Positions 1-7,461 of a stretch of 64,000 nucleotides of DNA are shown piece by piece (position 1 is the first letter of the stretch; each line of letters opens with the position of its first letter). The translations under genes and the position numbers were made by a program. Below the pieces are notes generated by a model. That model did not search any database and was not told where the DNA came from. It was given only the letters and a program-made list of their open reading frames with translations. Source of the DNA: Thermoleophilia bacterium (GTDB taxonomy: Bacteria > Actinomycetota > Thermoleophilia > Miltoncostaeales > Miltoncostaeaceae); assembly GCA_009694365.1 (NCBI GenBank), contig SHVE01000009.1, positions 1 through 64,000 on the forward strand, read 5' to 3'.

Positions 1-140
1 TGGCCGAGACGTGCGGCAACCTCGACGTGATCGGTCCCACCCTCAACGGCCCACGACGCGACCGAATGGCGGAGCAGGTGGGTCCCCAGGTAGATCGTCT
101 CCGGCTTCCCCGTCTTGCGGTTGGGTCGCATGATGTTCAC
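1..140 (-). pseudogene. Tyrosine recombinase C-terminal fragment (runs off left edge)
   Basis: Read on the minus strand, the last part of this frame gives THLLRHSVASWAVEGG followed by a segment ending in ARLG. This matches the HxxRH box and following helix of tyrosine recombinases (phage or ICE integrases). The frame continues past the left edge, so the catalytic Tyr is not visible. Upstream of about position 140 the frame has no integrase character and runs antisense to the methylase fragment, so the N-terminal half looks lost by rearrangement. Its place beside tRNA-Asn fits an integrated element. The call rests on one motif in a short piece and is tentative. Confidence 0.4.
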
Positions 141-453
141 GACCTTTGCGAAGCTCACGAGTCCGAACATGTGGGAAGCGTTCGACAATTCGATAGCGCC
201 GCTCCCAATCCGCCGCATCGACTTCGACGATCCGGTGGACGTCGCGCAGCACGATGCGATCGTGGAGCTCGTGAAGGCGCTCGAATCGGCCACCGAGGTC
301 ACGTTCGGCGTCCTGTCCAGGGATGAGCACGAGACGGCGAGGCGCCACATCGAGGCGCTTCAAGATCGGCTCGACGAGCTCGTGCTCGACTTGTATGGCG
401 TCTCGGAGCTGAACGACCGGGCGTACATCCTCAAGCACGGCGCGCCGCTTTAG
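115..453 (+). pseudogene. C-terminal fragment of a restriction-modification DNA methylase
   Basis: From about position 190 the frame reads LPIRRIDFDDPVDVAQHDAI and later DRLDELVLDLYGVSE. This is the typical end of Eco57I/type IIG-like DNA methyltransferases: the LPI...DF..P junction after the TaqI-like specificity domain, then a helical tail ending in LYGv. Only about 90 residues belong to the family, whose full proteins are many hundreds of residues long. The frame is closed by a stop at 91-93 upstream, and the first part overlaps the opposite-strand recombinase fragment. I read it as a rearranged remnant of an island-borne restriction-modification gene; a real start is not evident. Confidence 0.5.
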
Positions 454-642
454 GCCCGACCCCCGCCTATTCCATGCCTGCAGTACGCCGCCAGGCCGCC
501 CCCTGGGGCGATGCCGGCAAGTCGAAGAACGCTCACGCGGCTGGGTCCCGGTGCTTGGACGGGCTCAGACTGCGCAACTCCGTTGCACGTTCGGCCCCAC
601 GTCGGCCCCACGGACCCATCTGGTACCAGCGCCACTAACGAA

Positions 643-669
643 GAAAGGCCCTGATTAGCTGGGCCTTTC
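643..669 (-). terminator. Rho-independent terminator after tRNA-Asn
   Basis: A perfect 9-bp stem (GAAAGGCCC at 643-651 pairing with 661-669) with a 9-nt loop lies directly beyond the 3' end of the tRNA on the minus strand. A pyrimidine-rich TTCTTCGTT follows. It ends tRNA transcription before the island remnants. The 190 bp between this hairpin and the methylase fragment (454-642) shows no convincing gene. Confidence 0.75.
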
Positions 670-673
670 CGTA

Positions 674-746
674 CTCCTCGGGTAGGACTCGAACCTACAA
701 CCCTCCGGTTAACAGCCGGATGCTCTACCAATTGAGCTACCGAGGA
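674..746 (-). tRNA. tRNA-Asn (anticodon GTT)
   Basis: The minus strand folds as a 73-nt cloverleaf. The acceptor TCCTCGG (740-746) pairs with 675-681 and the discriminator is G at 674. A D-arm AGCTCAATTGGTAGAGC, an anticodon loop CTGTTAACC with GTT, and a T-arm GGTTCGAGTCC are all present. CCA is not encoded. The 3' end faces the recombinase and methylase fragments, the usual polarity for an element integrated into the 3' end of a tRNA gene. Confidence 0.95.
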
Positions 747-757
747 ATGCGTCCGCG

Positions 758-763
758 AGTCTA
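758..763 (-). promoter_or_regulatory. Promoter -10 of tRNA-Asn (TAGACT)
   Basis: TAGACT on the minus strand ends 11 nt before the tRNA 5' end. Its first three bases are the TAG stop codon of the upstream methyltransferase gene, so the tRNA promoter is embedded in the gene end. No good -35 box is obvious. Confidence 0.5.
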
Positions 764-1444
764 GATGACGACGGGGATGTGCGCGCGTCCGGTCGGCGGT
801 GCGAATCGGTGCACGTGGGCGATAGATCCGGTCTCGTCCACGCGGCCCGGCACCGGCAGGTCCTCACGCGTGTGTGACCAGCCTGCCGCCCGCATGGCGT
901 CCACGAACGGGCGGGCGTCGGGGCGTCGTGGGTCGACGATGAGCACCTCGGACTGGGGCCCCACCAGGTGGGGGATGAGCGCCCCCAGAGCGACACCGTT
1001 TCGCTGTTCGTAGAGGATGTCGGCGCCGATGACGAGGTCGAAGGGGGCTCTGTCAAGCACGGCGTCCGGGGGGTCACGCCAGTCCATCACGATGGCGTCC
1101 ATACCGAGCCCGAGATTCGCGGCGTTCCACCGGCTGAACTCGACCGCCGCGGGATACCAGTCGGTGGCGAGCGCGGTGGCCCCCCGCATCGCGGCCACCA
1201 TCGCGCCCGTACCGATTCCGGCGCCCAGTTCGATGACGGAGCGGCCCGTGAGGTCCATCTGCGCGATGACCCCGGTGAGCACCCGCCCGCTCGGCCAGAC
1301 CTCCGCCCAGTACGGCAGGCGCTCGTCGTCAGCGAACTCGTCCTCACTGATGAGGTCCTCGGCCGACGGGGGCCTGCGGATGCGGAAAGAGCGGTCGCCG
1401 ACGGGGACAGACTCCCAGATGGCACGTGGGTCGTCGGGGTGCAC
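761..1444 (-). CDS. Class I SAM-dependent methyltransferase (METTL21/23-like)
   Basis: This 227-residue protein has the order of the small Rossmann methyltransferases once annotated as nicotinamide N-methyltransferase-like or lysine methyltransferases. YWAEVWPSG near residue 45 precedes the SAM-binding motif I VIELGAGIG near residue 70, then an acidic TDWYPAA loop and LVIGADILYE. The substrate cannot be read from sequence; proteins or small molecules are both possible. The GTG start at 1444 lies 9 nt after a TACGCT hexamer, in the pattern of other operon heads here. Its stop codon forms part of the tRNA-Asn promoter. It is divergent from the zinc-ribbon gene at 1515. Confidence 0.8.
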   Translation of the reverse strand: MHPDDPRAIWESVPVGDRSFRIRRPPSAEDLISEDEFADDERLPYWAEVWPSGRVLTGVIAQMDLTGRSVIELGAGIGTGAMVAAMRGATALATDWYPAAVEFSRWNAANLGLGMDAIVMDWRDPPDAVLDRAPFDLVIGADILYEQRNGVALGALIPHLVGPQSEVLIVDPRRPDARPFVDAMRAAGWSHTREDLPVPGRVDETGSIAHVHRFAPPTGRAHIPVVI

Positions 1445-1453
1445 GACACGCCA

Positions 1454-1459
1454 GCGTAG
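1454..1459 (-). promoter_or_regulatory. -10 hexamer TACGCT, leaderless methyltransferase
   Basis: TACGCT on the minus strand ends 9 nt before the GTG start at 1444. No Shine-Dalgarno fits between them, so the transcript should be leaderless. Confidence 0.45.
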
Positions 1460-1475
1460 CCGCCCCGGATGGCGC

Positions 1476-1481
1476 TATAGT
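1476..1481 (+). promoter_or_regulatory. -10 hexamer TATAGT before the zinc-ribbon gene
   Basis: TATAGT is followed by a 33-nt leader that carries GAGGAG at 1499-1504, ten nt before the ATG at 1515. This is a leadered, Shine-Dalgarno-type start, divergent from the methyltransferase promoter 17 bp away. Confidence 0.5.
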
Positions 1482-1514
1482 CCCCGGCCGTCCCACCTGA
1501 GGAGTGAGTACCGG

Positions 1515-1958
1515 ATGACCGATTCGACCACCGAGACACCGGCCCCCGAGGCCACCGAGGCCGAGGCCGCTCCCGTCGAGGAGGCTGTCCCCGCGACGGA
1601 CGACGTCGCCGAGGTGCCTGCGGATGACGGTCCGGCCGAGTCGCCGGTTGCCGAGGTCGTTGCCGACCAGGTCTCCGCCGAGGTTGCTGAGGTTGCTGAG
1701 GTTGCTGAGGTTGCTGAGGTTGCTGAGGTTGCTGAGGTTGGCCCGCGTGCCCGCGTTGGTTTGGCCACCCTGTACCTCTGTGAGCGCGGTCACCGCACGT
1801 TGGCCGTCTGGAGCGACGCCCCCGTTACCTGTCACGCGCGTCCCACGCGCAGCGGCCGGGAGTGTGGTCGCCCCGTGTACCACTCCACCGAACTGCCCGA
1901 GCAGGTCCAGAAGGCGCTGAACCCGATCAAGGCCTCGAAGAAGACCTCCAAGGGCTAG
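1515..1958 (+). CDS. Small zinc-ribbon-like protein with acidic repeat N-terminus
   Basis: I do not recognise this 147-residue protein. Residues 1-80 are low-complexity and acidic (Ala, Glu, Val, Pro) and contain six perfect EVA triplets at about 56-73. The C-terminal half is compact and basic with possible metal ligands C89, H93, C106 and C117 (LCERGH, then TCHARP and ECGRP), and it ends in a Lys-rich tail (ASKKTSKG). The C-x3-H ... C ... CG spacing recalls actinobacterial zinc ribbons such as RbpA, but it is not close enough to assign. The start is set by GAGGAG ten nt upstream. Confidence 0.7.
   Translation: MTDSTTETPAPEATEAEAAPVEEAVPATDDVAEVPADDGPAESPVAEVVADQVSAEVAEVAEVAEVAEVAEVAEVGPRARVGLATLYLCERGHRTLAVWSDAPVTCHARPTRSGRECGRPVYHSTELPEQVQKALNPIKASKKTSKG
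1680..1739 (+). repeat. 9-bp in-frame tandem repeat (GAGGTTGCT)
   Basis: Six identical copies of a 9-bp unit plus a partial seventh (GAGGTT) encode (Glu-Val-Ala)6-Glu-Val inside the zinc-ribbon protein. The DNA copies are identical, unlike the GC-biased codon mix around them, so the array is recent or actively homogenised and could vary in length between strains. Confidence 0.95.
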
Positions 1959-1997
1959 CGATCCCGACCGGGGTTCCCCGGTTCCCCGTACCGGTCG

Positions 1998-3806
1998 TTA
2001 CCGGTGCGACCCGTCACGGCCGGTCATCTCCTCGGCGCGCTCGACCATCCGTTCCATCTCCCGGAAACCGGGTTCCCAGCAGTCCGGGTCGTCCAGATCC
2101 ACTCCGAGTGGTCGGAGCAGGTCGGCCGGGCTAGCGGAGCCACCCGCGGCGAGGAAATCGAGGTATCCCGGCACGAAGTCCTCGCCCTGCTCGCGGTACT
2201 GCGCGACGAGGGCGAGCGTCACGAGGTGTGCGAAGGCGTACGCGTACGTGTAGAAGCGAGTGGAGATGAAGTGTGGGATGTACGACCACCCGAGGCCGTA
2301 CCCGGCGGGCAGTTCCACAGCGTCGCCGTAGTAGTCGGCGTTGCTCGCCATCCAAATCTCTGACAGCCGCTCGTCGGTGAGGGTGGTGCCCTCGGCGCGC
2401 TGTCGGTAGGCCGATTGCTCGTACCGTGCCAAGACCGTCTGGCGGAACACGGTGGCGAAGGACCCTTCGACCCGCTCGCATACCAATGCGGTGCGGGTGA
2501 CCTCGTCGGATTCGGTTGCGAGGAGGTGGTCGAAGGCGATCATCTCCGCAAACGTGGAGGGCACTTCCGCGAGCGCAATGCCCGTGTGGAAAGACAGGGC
2601 GGTCTGGCGCTCCGCCGCGAGGGTGAAGTGCATGCCGTGGCCCAGTTCGTGAGCCAGGGTCATGACGTCGTCCATACGGTCGGTGTAGTTCATGAGCACG
2701 AAGGGCCGCGCATCCTGGGCAACCGATGCGCAGAAGGCGCCACCGCGCTTGCCCGAGCGCGGCTCGGCGTCGATGCGCTCATCCGTGAAGACGGCGTCCG
2801 CGATCTCGCCGATACGCGGGGAGAACGAACGGAACGAGGAGGTGATGATTCTTCGGGCCTCCGGGAACAGAACCTCGCGGGCTTCACCAAGGGGTGCGTA
2901 CTGGTCGGCGAGGTGAAGGCGCGGGATCCCCATGAGTCGCGCCTTCACACGGAACCAGCGCTGAGCGAGACCGTAGTGTCCCTCCACCGCCGTCATCATC
3001 CCCTCGATCGCGGGTCCGGGTACTTCATTACGCAGGTGGGTGGGATCCATCGGCCCGACGTAGTCGCGTAGGCGGTCCATGGCGAGGCGGTCGCCCACTA
3101 GGGTGTCGTAGCAGTGGGCGAGCGTGGTGGCGTGGGGTGTGAGAGCCGCGTAGAGCGTGTCGAGCGCCCGGAACCGGAGGTCCCGATCCGGGTGTCGCAC
3201 GCATGCGAGCAGGCGGTCGATGGTGTGGGGCTCGGTGCCCTCCCCCGAATCGAGATCGGCCTCGAGCGTCGAAGTGATGCGCCCAAACAGCGTCTGCCAC
3301 GCGTTGGCCGCAGCGGGGCTGCGTTCGGCGAGCATCCGCTCCTCGGGCTCGCTCAGCGTGTGGGTGCGGAAGCGTCGCTCCGCGAGAAGATGATGGCGGT
3401 CGGCCGCCACCTCGGGGGAATCCGCGAGACGAACCGCGAGCGCGTCGTCCAGAGCGAGCCACTCGAGTTCGAAGAAGCGCAGTGCGTTGGCGGCCTCCAC
3501 CATCGAGCGATCCATGAGCGCGTCGAGGTCTTGATTCTCCGGGGAGGACACGTCGACCGACTCCCTGAGCGAGCTGTAGGAGTGCAGGCGCCCGATGGTG
3601 TTCTCGATGCGGGCGATGTCCGCCAGCGCCTCGGCGAGCGCGGGACCGTCCATTGTGGCGACCCGTCCGCGATGGCGGGATTCGAAGTCCCGGCAGTCAT
3701 CAAGGACCCGCGCGAGGCGCTCACGGCAGTCGTCGGCTGAGGCGGCGAGGGGGGAGAGGTCCCAGTGAACCCCCGTGGCGCGGTGCGCGGTATCGGTTGG
3801 CGTCAT
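1998..3806 (-). CDS. pepF: Oligoendopeptidase F-type M3B metallopeptidase
   Basis: This 602-residue protein has the size and order of the M3B family: a long helical N-terminal half, then the zinc motif LAHELGHGMHF (first His at residue 386) and a downstream LAEVPSTFAEM segment supplying the third ligand. It cleaves short peptides in the cytoplasm. The ATG at 3806 is chosen because homology begins soon after (GVHWDLSPL) and it lies only 10 nt after the stop of the PHP gene, so the two form an operon. The longer open frame upstream overlaps the PHP gene and is not needed. Confidence 0.93.
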   Translation of the reverse strand: MTPTDTAHRATGVHWDLSPLAASADDCRERLARVLDDCRDFESRHRGRVATMDGPALAEALADIARIENTIGRLHSYSSLRESVDVSSPENQDLDALMDRSMVEAANALRFFELEWLALDDALAVRLADSPEVAADRHHLLAERRFRTHTLSEPEERMLAERSPAAANAWQTLFGRITSTLEADLDSGEGTEPHTIDRLLACVRHPDRDLRFRALDTLYAALTPHATTLAHCYDTLVGDRLAMDRLRDYVGPMDPTHLRNEVPGPAIEGMMTAVEGHYGLAQRWFRVKARLMGIPRLHLADQYAPLGEAREVLFPEARRIITSSFRSFSPRIGEIADAVFTDERIDAEPRSGKRGGAFCASVAQDARPFVLMNYTDRMDDVMTLAHELGHGMHFTLAAERQTALSFHTGIALAEVPSTFAEMIAFDHLLATESDEVTRTALVCERVEGSFATVFRQTVLARYEQSAYRQRAEGTTLTDERLSEIWMASNADYYGDAVELPAGYGLGWSYIPHFISTRFYTYAYAFAHLVTLALVAQYREQGEDFVPGYLDFLAAGGSASPADLLRPLGVDLDDPDCWEPGFREMERMVERAEEMTGRDGSHR

Positions 3807-3816
3807 GGCTCCGACG

Positions 3817-4653
3817 TTACCGGAGCACCGCCGCGAGCAGTCGGTCGACGGTGTCCACCGGCAGGGGTGGATCGCCGGTGGCGCCGGGGTGGTGCGGACT
3901 GGTGGGGCGGTGGTAGTCCGAGCCCCCCGACGGGATGAGTCGCCACTTGCGTGCGAGGGCGGCGAAGCGCGCGAACTGGTCGGCGGTGTGCTCCGGCCGG
4001 TGGACCTCAATTCCCACCATGCCGGCCGCTGCGAGGCGACCGATGAAGGGGTCGAGGTGCGGGTCGTCCAGCGCGAGGGTGGCGGGGTGGGCGAGTACCG
4101 GCGCCCCGCCCGACTCGATTATGAGGGCCACGGCGTCGTCGGGATCGATTCCGTCCGAATCCGTGTTGGCCGGACGGCCGTCTCCCAGCCAGATGTCGAA
4201 CGCCTCCCGGCGGCTCGCCACGTGCCCGGCACGGACGAGCGCCTCCGCGATATGAGGACGACCCAGGAGTGCACCACGGGCGCCGTCCAGTACGTCCTGC
4301 CAGTCGAGGGGAACCCCATGGTCGTTGAGGCGGTCCACGATCGTGCGTGCGCGGTGCGCGCGGCGCGTGGCGAATTCGTCAAGGCGTCCGTGCAGGGGTT
4401 CGGGGGCCTCGTCGGGGAAGTACCCGAGCAGGTGCATGCTGCCGTGGGGCAATTGGACCGAAAGTTCGATCCCCGGGATGACCCGCACCCCGACGGTACG
4501 CCCTGCGGCCACGCCCTCGGGGACTCCGGCCATGGTGTCGTGGTCGGTGATGGCCAGAACCGCCACGGCGCGGGTTGCTGCGTACTCCACAAGATCGGCG
4601 GGATCGTGTGACCCGTCGGACCGATTCGTGTGGGCGTGCAGGTCAAGGCTCAT
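3817..4653 (-). CDS. PHP-domain phosphoesterase
   Basis: The 278-residue protein starts with the PHP signature DLHAHTNRSDG and ITDHDTMAG. It continues with PGIEL, a long helical insert, APVLAHPA and GGSDYHRP, which together provide the multi-metal site. It resembles the YciV/RNase AM group that acts on nucleoside 3',5'-bisphosphates and short RNA 5' ends; the exact substrate is inferred. The ATG at 4653 lies 9 nt after TAGCAT, so a leaderless start is likely. It is transcribed with the M3 peptidase and is divergent from the SUI1-like gene. Confidence 0.85.
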   Translation of the reverse strand: MSLDLHAHTNRSDGSHDPADLVEYAATRAVAVLAITDHDTMAGVPEGVAAGRTVGVRVIPGIELSVQLPHGSMHLLGYFPDEAPEPLHGRLDEFATRRAHRARTIVDRLNDHGVPLDWQDVLDGARGALLGRPHIAEALVRAGHVASRREAFDIWLGDGRPANTDSDGIDPDDAVALIIESGGAPVLAHPATLALDDPHLDPFIGRLAAAGMVGIEVHRPEHTADQFARFAALARKWRLIPSGGSDYHRPTSPHHPGATGDPPLPVDTVDRLLAAVLR

Positions 4654-4662
4654 CGACGCCCG

Positions 4663-4668
4663 ATGCTA
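4663..4668 (-). promoter_or_regulatory. -10 hexamer TAGCAT, leaderless PHP gene
   Basis: TAGCAT on the minus strand ends 9 nt before the ATG at 4653. It overlaps by two bases the opposite-strand hexamer TAGCCT that serves the SUI1-like gene, so the two promoters are back to back. Confidence 0.5.
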
Positions 4669-4672
4669 GCCT
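4667..4672 (+). promoter_or_regulatory. -10 hexamer TAGCCT, leaderless SUI1-like gene
   Basis: TAGCCT ends 9 nt before the ATG at 4682, with no room for a Shine-Dalgarno. It overlaps the divergent TAGCAT of the PHP gene. Confidence 0.5.
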
Positions 4673-4681
4673 CGGCCCGGA

Positions 4682-5020
4682 ATGGGACGGATTCGTGGAG
4701 GCGTGAGGGGCGACGCGACACCGGTCTTCGCGACCGGAACCGGACGTATCGATTCGAGTCCCGGGTCCGTGCCGTCGGCGGTCCCCGGCGACGGAGTCGT
4801 ACGGGTGTCGCGCACTACGGCGGGCCGCAAGGGCAAGACGGTCACGCTTGTCCGGGGTATCCCCGCCGACGAGGTGGCGGACGTCGGCCGGGAACTTCGC
4901 CGCCTCGTGGGATCGGGCGGCTCCGTCAAGGACGGCGTGGTGGAGGTGCAGGGCGACCACCGCGAGCGGCTTGTGGAACACCTGCGCGCGCGGTACCGGG
5001 TCAAGGTCGCGGGCGGGTAG
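4682..5020 (+). CDS. SUI1/eIF1-like translation factor (YciH family)
   Basis: The last 75 of 112 residues form a SUI1 domain: KGKTVTLVRGIPADEV, then GSGGSVKDGVVEVQGDHRE and a C-terminal LRARYRVKVAGG. These are the hallmarks of bacterial YciH-type eIF1 homologues that act at the ribosome in start-codon discrimination. The first 37 residues are a Gly/Ser/Pro-rich extension without family similarity. In a genome that seems to use many leaderless mRNAs and GTG/TTG starts, an eIF1-like fidelity factor is a fitting neighbour, but a link is inference. Confidence 0.88.
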   Translation: MGRIRGGVRGDATPVFATGTGRIDSSPGSVPSAVPGDGVVRVSRTTAGRKGKTVTLVRGIPADEVADVGRELRRLVGSGGSVKDGVVEVQGDHRERLVEHLRARYRVKVAGG

Positions 5021-5166
5021 GGACCGCCCCGGCTCTCGGGCGAGGACCTGTCCGTACACGGTCGGTGTCCATCTGTCGGCCTCACGCCCCGTCGGGCGAC
5101 GCAGGTGTGGAGGACACCCGGCGACGTTGTTCACCGGTGCCCCGGTCGCTAGGGGCCGGAGAACGG

Positions 5167-6681
5167 TTACGCGCGGGCGATTGCGAGGCGCTGGCCGGTC
5201 GCGCTCAGGAACACCTCGGCCTCCTGCTGCGCCGACCACATCGCCACGTCCATCTCTCCGTGACCGTGCAACCAGAGGGTGACGGTATTGTCATTCCGCG
5301 CACAGTCGATGCCTGTGATGGCGCGCGCACGACCCACCTCCAACTGCTCGGCGATGCGCAGGCATGCCGCGAGCCGGAGGATTCGCGCCTCGTCGGATGG
5401 CCGGAGCACGGCGCCCAGCGGTCCGGGCGGCTGAATGCGCTTGCGGTGGGCACGCACGAGCTGGGCGATGAGTACCAGTTCGCGGTGGTGGAATCCCGGC
5501 AACCCGGCGTTGAGCACAAGGTAGTGGCCGTGCTTGTGGTGGTCGTTGTAGTCCACGAGCGTGCCCACGTCGTGCAGCAGGGCGGCGGCATGCAACCACT
5601 CGCGCTCGCGCGGGTCGGGGTCGTACACGCCGAGGCGCCTGAGCCCGTCGAAGATGTCGAGGGCGAGCGCCGCCACCTGGGCACAGTGCGTGGAGTCGTA
5701 GCCGTACACCTCGGCCAGATCGCGCACGCTGGTGGCCCGTACGTTCGTGACCAGAGGCGGGTCGAGCGGGGTGAGGTAGGCCTCCCAGAAGATTCCCCAG
5801 CGCAGGCCCTCAATACACACCTCCACTTGGTCAACGTCGGCCACCTGCATAAGGGCGTCGAGCACAACTGCACCCGCCAGCATGATGTCGGCACGATCGG
5901 CCTTGAGCCCGGGGATGCGCCGGCGTTCCCCCGTGGGGAGATCGCACATGACGTCGGTGAGATTCTGCAGGGCGTCACGGGTGAGGGGGTAGCCGTGTAT
6001 CTCGCCCAACGGATAGTCGGATGCCTTCTGGGCCATCGCCGCGAGGGTACGGACGGCTCCGCCCATGGCGACCACGCGGCCGGCACTCGACACCCAGGGG
6101 TCGGTCCGGAACACGTCTACCGCGTGTCGCCGCAGGGCCGTCACGTCGTCGCGTGTCGTGACGGGGGCGGGCATGAAGGCGTCGGTCATGCGCACGGCCC
6201 CGAGCGGATGGCTCACCGACTGCACCAACCGACGCCCCTGAACATGTGCGATCTGGATGCTCCCGCCGCCCAACTCGGCCACGAGCCCGTCTGTGAGCGT
6301 GGTGCCGTTCATGGCGCCCACCCACGCGTAGAAGGCCTCTTCCTCGCCCGAGATGATGCGCGCGGGCAGGCCGGCGTCCACGATGGCGCCGAGAACCTCG
6401 TCCCCGTTCGGGGCGTCACGGATTGCGCTCGTGGCCACTGCTCGCACGTCGGTGATCCCGGAACCCCGGCAGAAGCCTGCGAACAGGCGGGCCACGCGGG
6501 TCGCGCGCGCGATGGCGTCGTGGGAGATCGGAGCGTCGGGGGCCGTGCCCTCCGTCAGCCGCACCACTTCGCGCACTTCCTCCACGAGCCGGAACGGTCC
6601 CCCGGGGGTGAACTCGAACACCACGAGACGGAACGTGTTGGATCCGAGATCCACGACTGCCAGCCTCACTTCAGGGGTCAC
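5167..6681 (-). CDS. ppx: Exopolyphosphatase / pppGpp phosphatase (Ppx/GppA)
   Basis: The N-terminal ASKHA ATPase fold is clear: LAVVDLGSNTFRLVVFE phosphate loop, GEEEAFYAW, and VAELGGGSIQIAHV. A C-terminal HD-type helical domain follows with LLHDVGTLVDYNDHHKH. Such two-domain proteins hydrolyse long-chain polyphosphate and often pppGpp. The start is uncertain: GTG 6681 is used here, GTG 6669 would give the family-typical MRLAV beginning, and the frame is open to 6711. A decayed HD (RelA/SpoT-type) gene lies next door. Confidence 0.9.
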   Translation of the reverse strand: MTPEVRLAVVDLGSNTFRLVVFEFTPGGPFRLVEEVREVVRLTEGTAPDAPISHDAIARATRVARLFAGFCRGSGITDVRAVATSAIRDAPNGDEVLGAIVDAGLPARIISGEEEAFYAWVGAMNGTTLTDGLVAELGGGSIQIAHVQGRRLVQSVSHPLGAVRMTDAFMPAPVTTRDDVTALRRHAVDVFRTDPWVSSAGRVVAMGGAVRTLAAMAQKASDYPLGEIHGYPLTRDALQNLTDVMCDLPTGERRRIPGLKADRADIMLAGAVVLDALMQVADVDQVEVCIEGLRWGIFWEAYLTPLDPPLVTNVRATSVRDLAEVYGYDSTHCAQVAALALDIFDGLRRLGVYDPDPREREWLHAAALLHDVGTLVDYNDHHKHGHYLVLNAGLPGFHHRELVLIAQLVRAHRKRIQPPGPLGAVLRPSDEARILRLAACLRIAEQLEVGRARAITGIDCARNDNTVTLWLHGHGEMDVAMWSAQQEAEVFLSATGQRLAIARA

Positions 6682-6799
6682 TGACGGGTGTCGCGAAACG
6701 CTAGACCCCATCTCGACCTGCCCGCTCCCTCCCCCCGCCGTGAGCGAGTCCGAGGAGGCCCTCGCCCCGGACTCCCCTCAACCCACCACCTCGCCAACT

Positions 6800-7377
6800 C
6801 ACTTTGAGGTGGCGGGGGTACGCGCTTCTCTCCACCGGCCTGCACGTGGCCACCGGACGCGCGAGTCCGCGGACGCGTCCGTACTCGGGTGCCGTGGCAG
6901 GCCGACCCGTCGGGGCAGCGACACCCCGGACCGGGTGCACCCGGTCCGCGTGGCGACCCGGCTGATGCCGTGGGGCGTCGCCGAGCCGGACCCCCTGGTG
7001 GCCACCCTCCTGCACGACGTGGTGGACAGCACCGCAACCACGCCGGACGGCAACCGCGCGGAATTCGGTTCCCGCCCCGTGGACCCTGTGGTGTGGCTCA
7101 CGCTGCCGAAGGGCCGGGACGCCGACGGGGCGCGTGAGCACTACCGACGTCTGCTCGAGTAGGGGCCTCCGGATACGCATCTGGTCACGATTGCAGATTC
7201 CTCGGACACCCTTCGCAGTATTCAGGCCCGAAGTCTGCGCACCGATGACGGGCACCGGTGATGGGCGGCCACGTACTGCCGCCCGCGCTCGCAGGGACCT
7301 CGGCCACCCGCGTGGCACGTGTGACGGCCATGGCGGATCTCGCGTCGGTGGTCGATTCCGCCTTCACCGAGTCATAA
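6800..7377 (+). pseudogene. Decayed HD-domain gene (RelA/SpoT-type)
   Basis: From about 6895 the frame reads TRRGSDTPDRVHPVRVATRL, then DPLVATLLHDVVDSTATT. This is the first half of an HD domain of the (p)ppGpp hydrolase or MESH1 type. A TAG at 7160-7162 interrupts the frame, but the same frame then resumes with THLVTIADSSDTLRSIQA, equivalent to the family's vKlADrldNLrs segment. A TGA at 7259-7261 and a shift to the next frame follow, which ends at TAA 7375-7377 with helical sequence. At least one nonsense change and one frameshift mean it is not functional as a single protein. Confidence 0.5.
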
Positions 7378-7461
7378 CGCGGCCAACACGAACCCCTCAC
7401 CAGTGAGGTGTTGGATACCCCATAGATGAGGTGGGTCAACCGACGAACCGAGGAGGACATG

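Noticed and set aside
27-438. Other open frames across the left edge on both strands
   Set aside because: They are Arg/Pro/His-rich shadows of the recombinase and methylase fragments without family content.
450-731. A 93-residue minus-strand ORF ending before tRNA-Asn
   Set aside because: Its first third is the translation of the tRNA itself (RRVVGSSPTRG is a common artefact) and the rest crosses the terminator hairpin.
1344-1883. Minus-strand ORF with Asn-Leu-Ser repeats over the 9-bp array
   Set aside because: It is the antisense reading of the Glu-Val-Ala array; the plus frame has the Shine-Dalgarno and the Cys/His domain.
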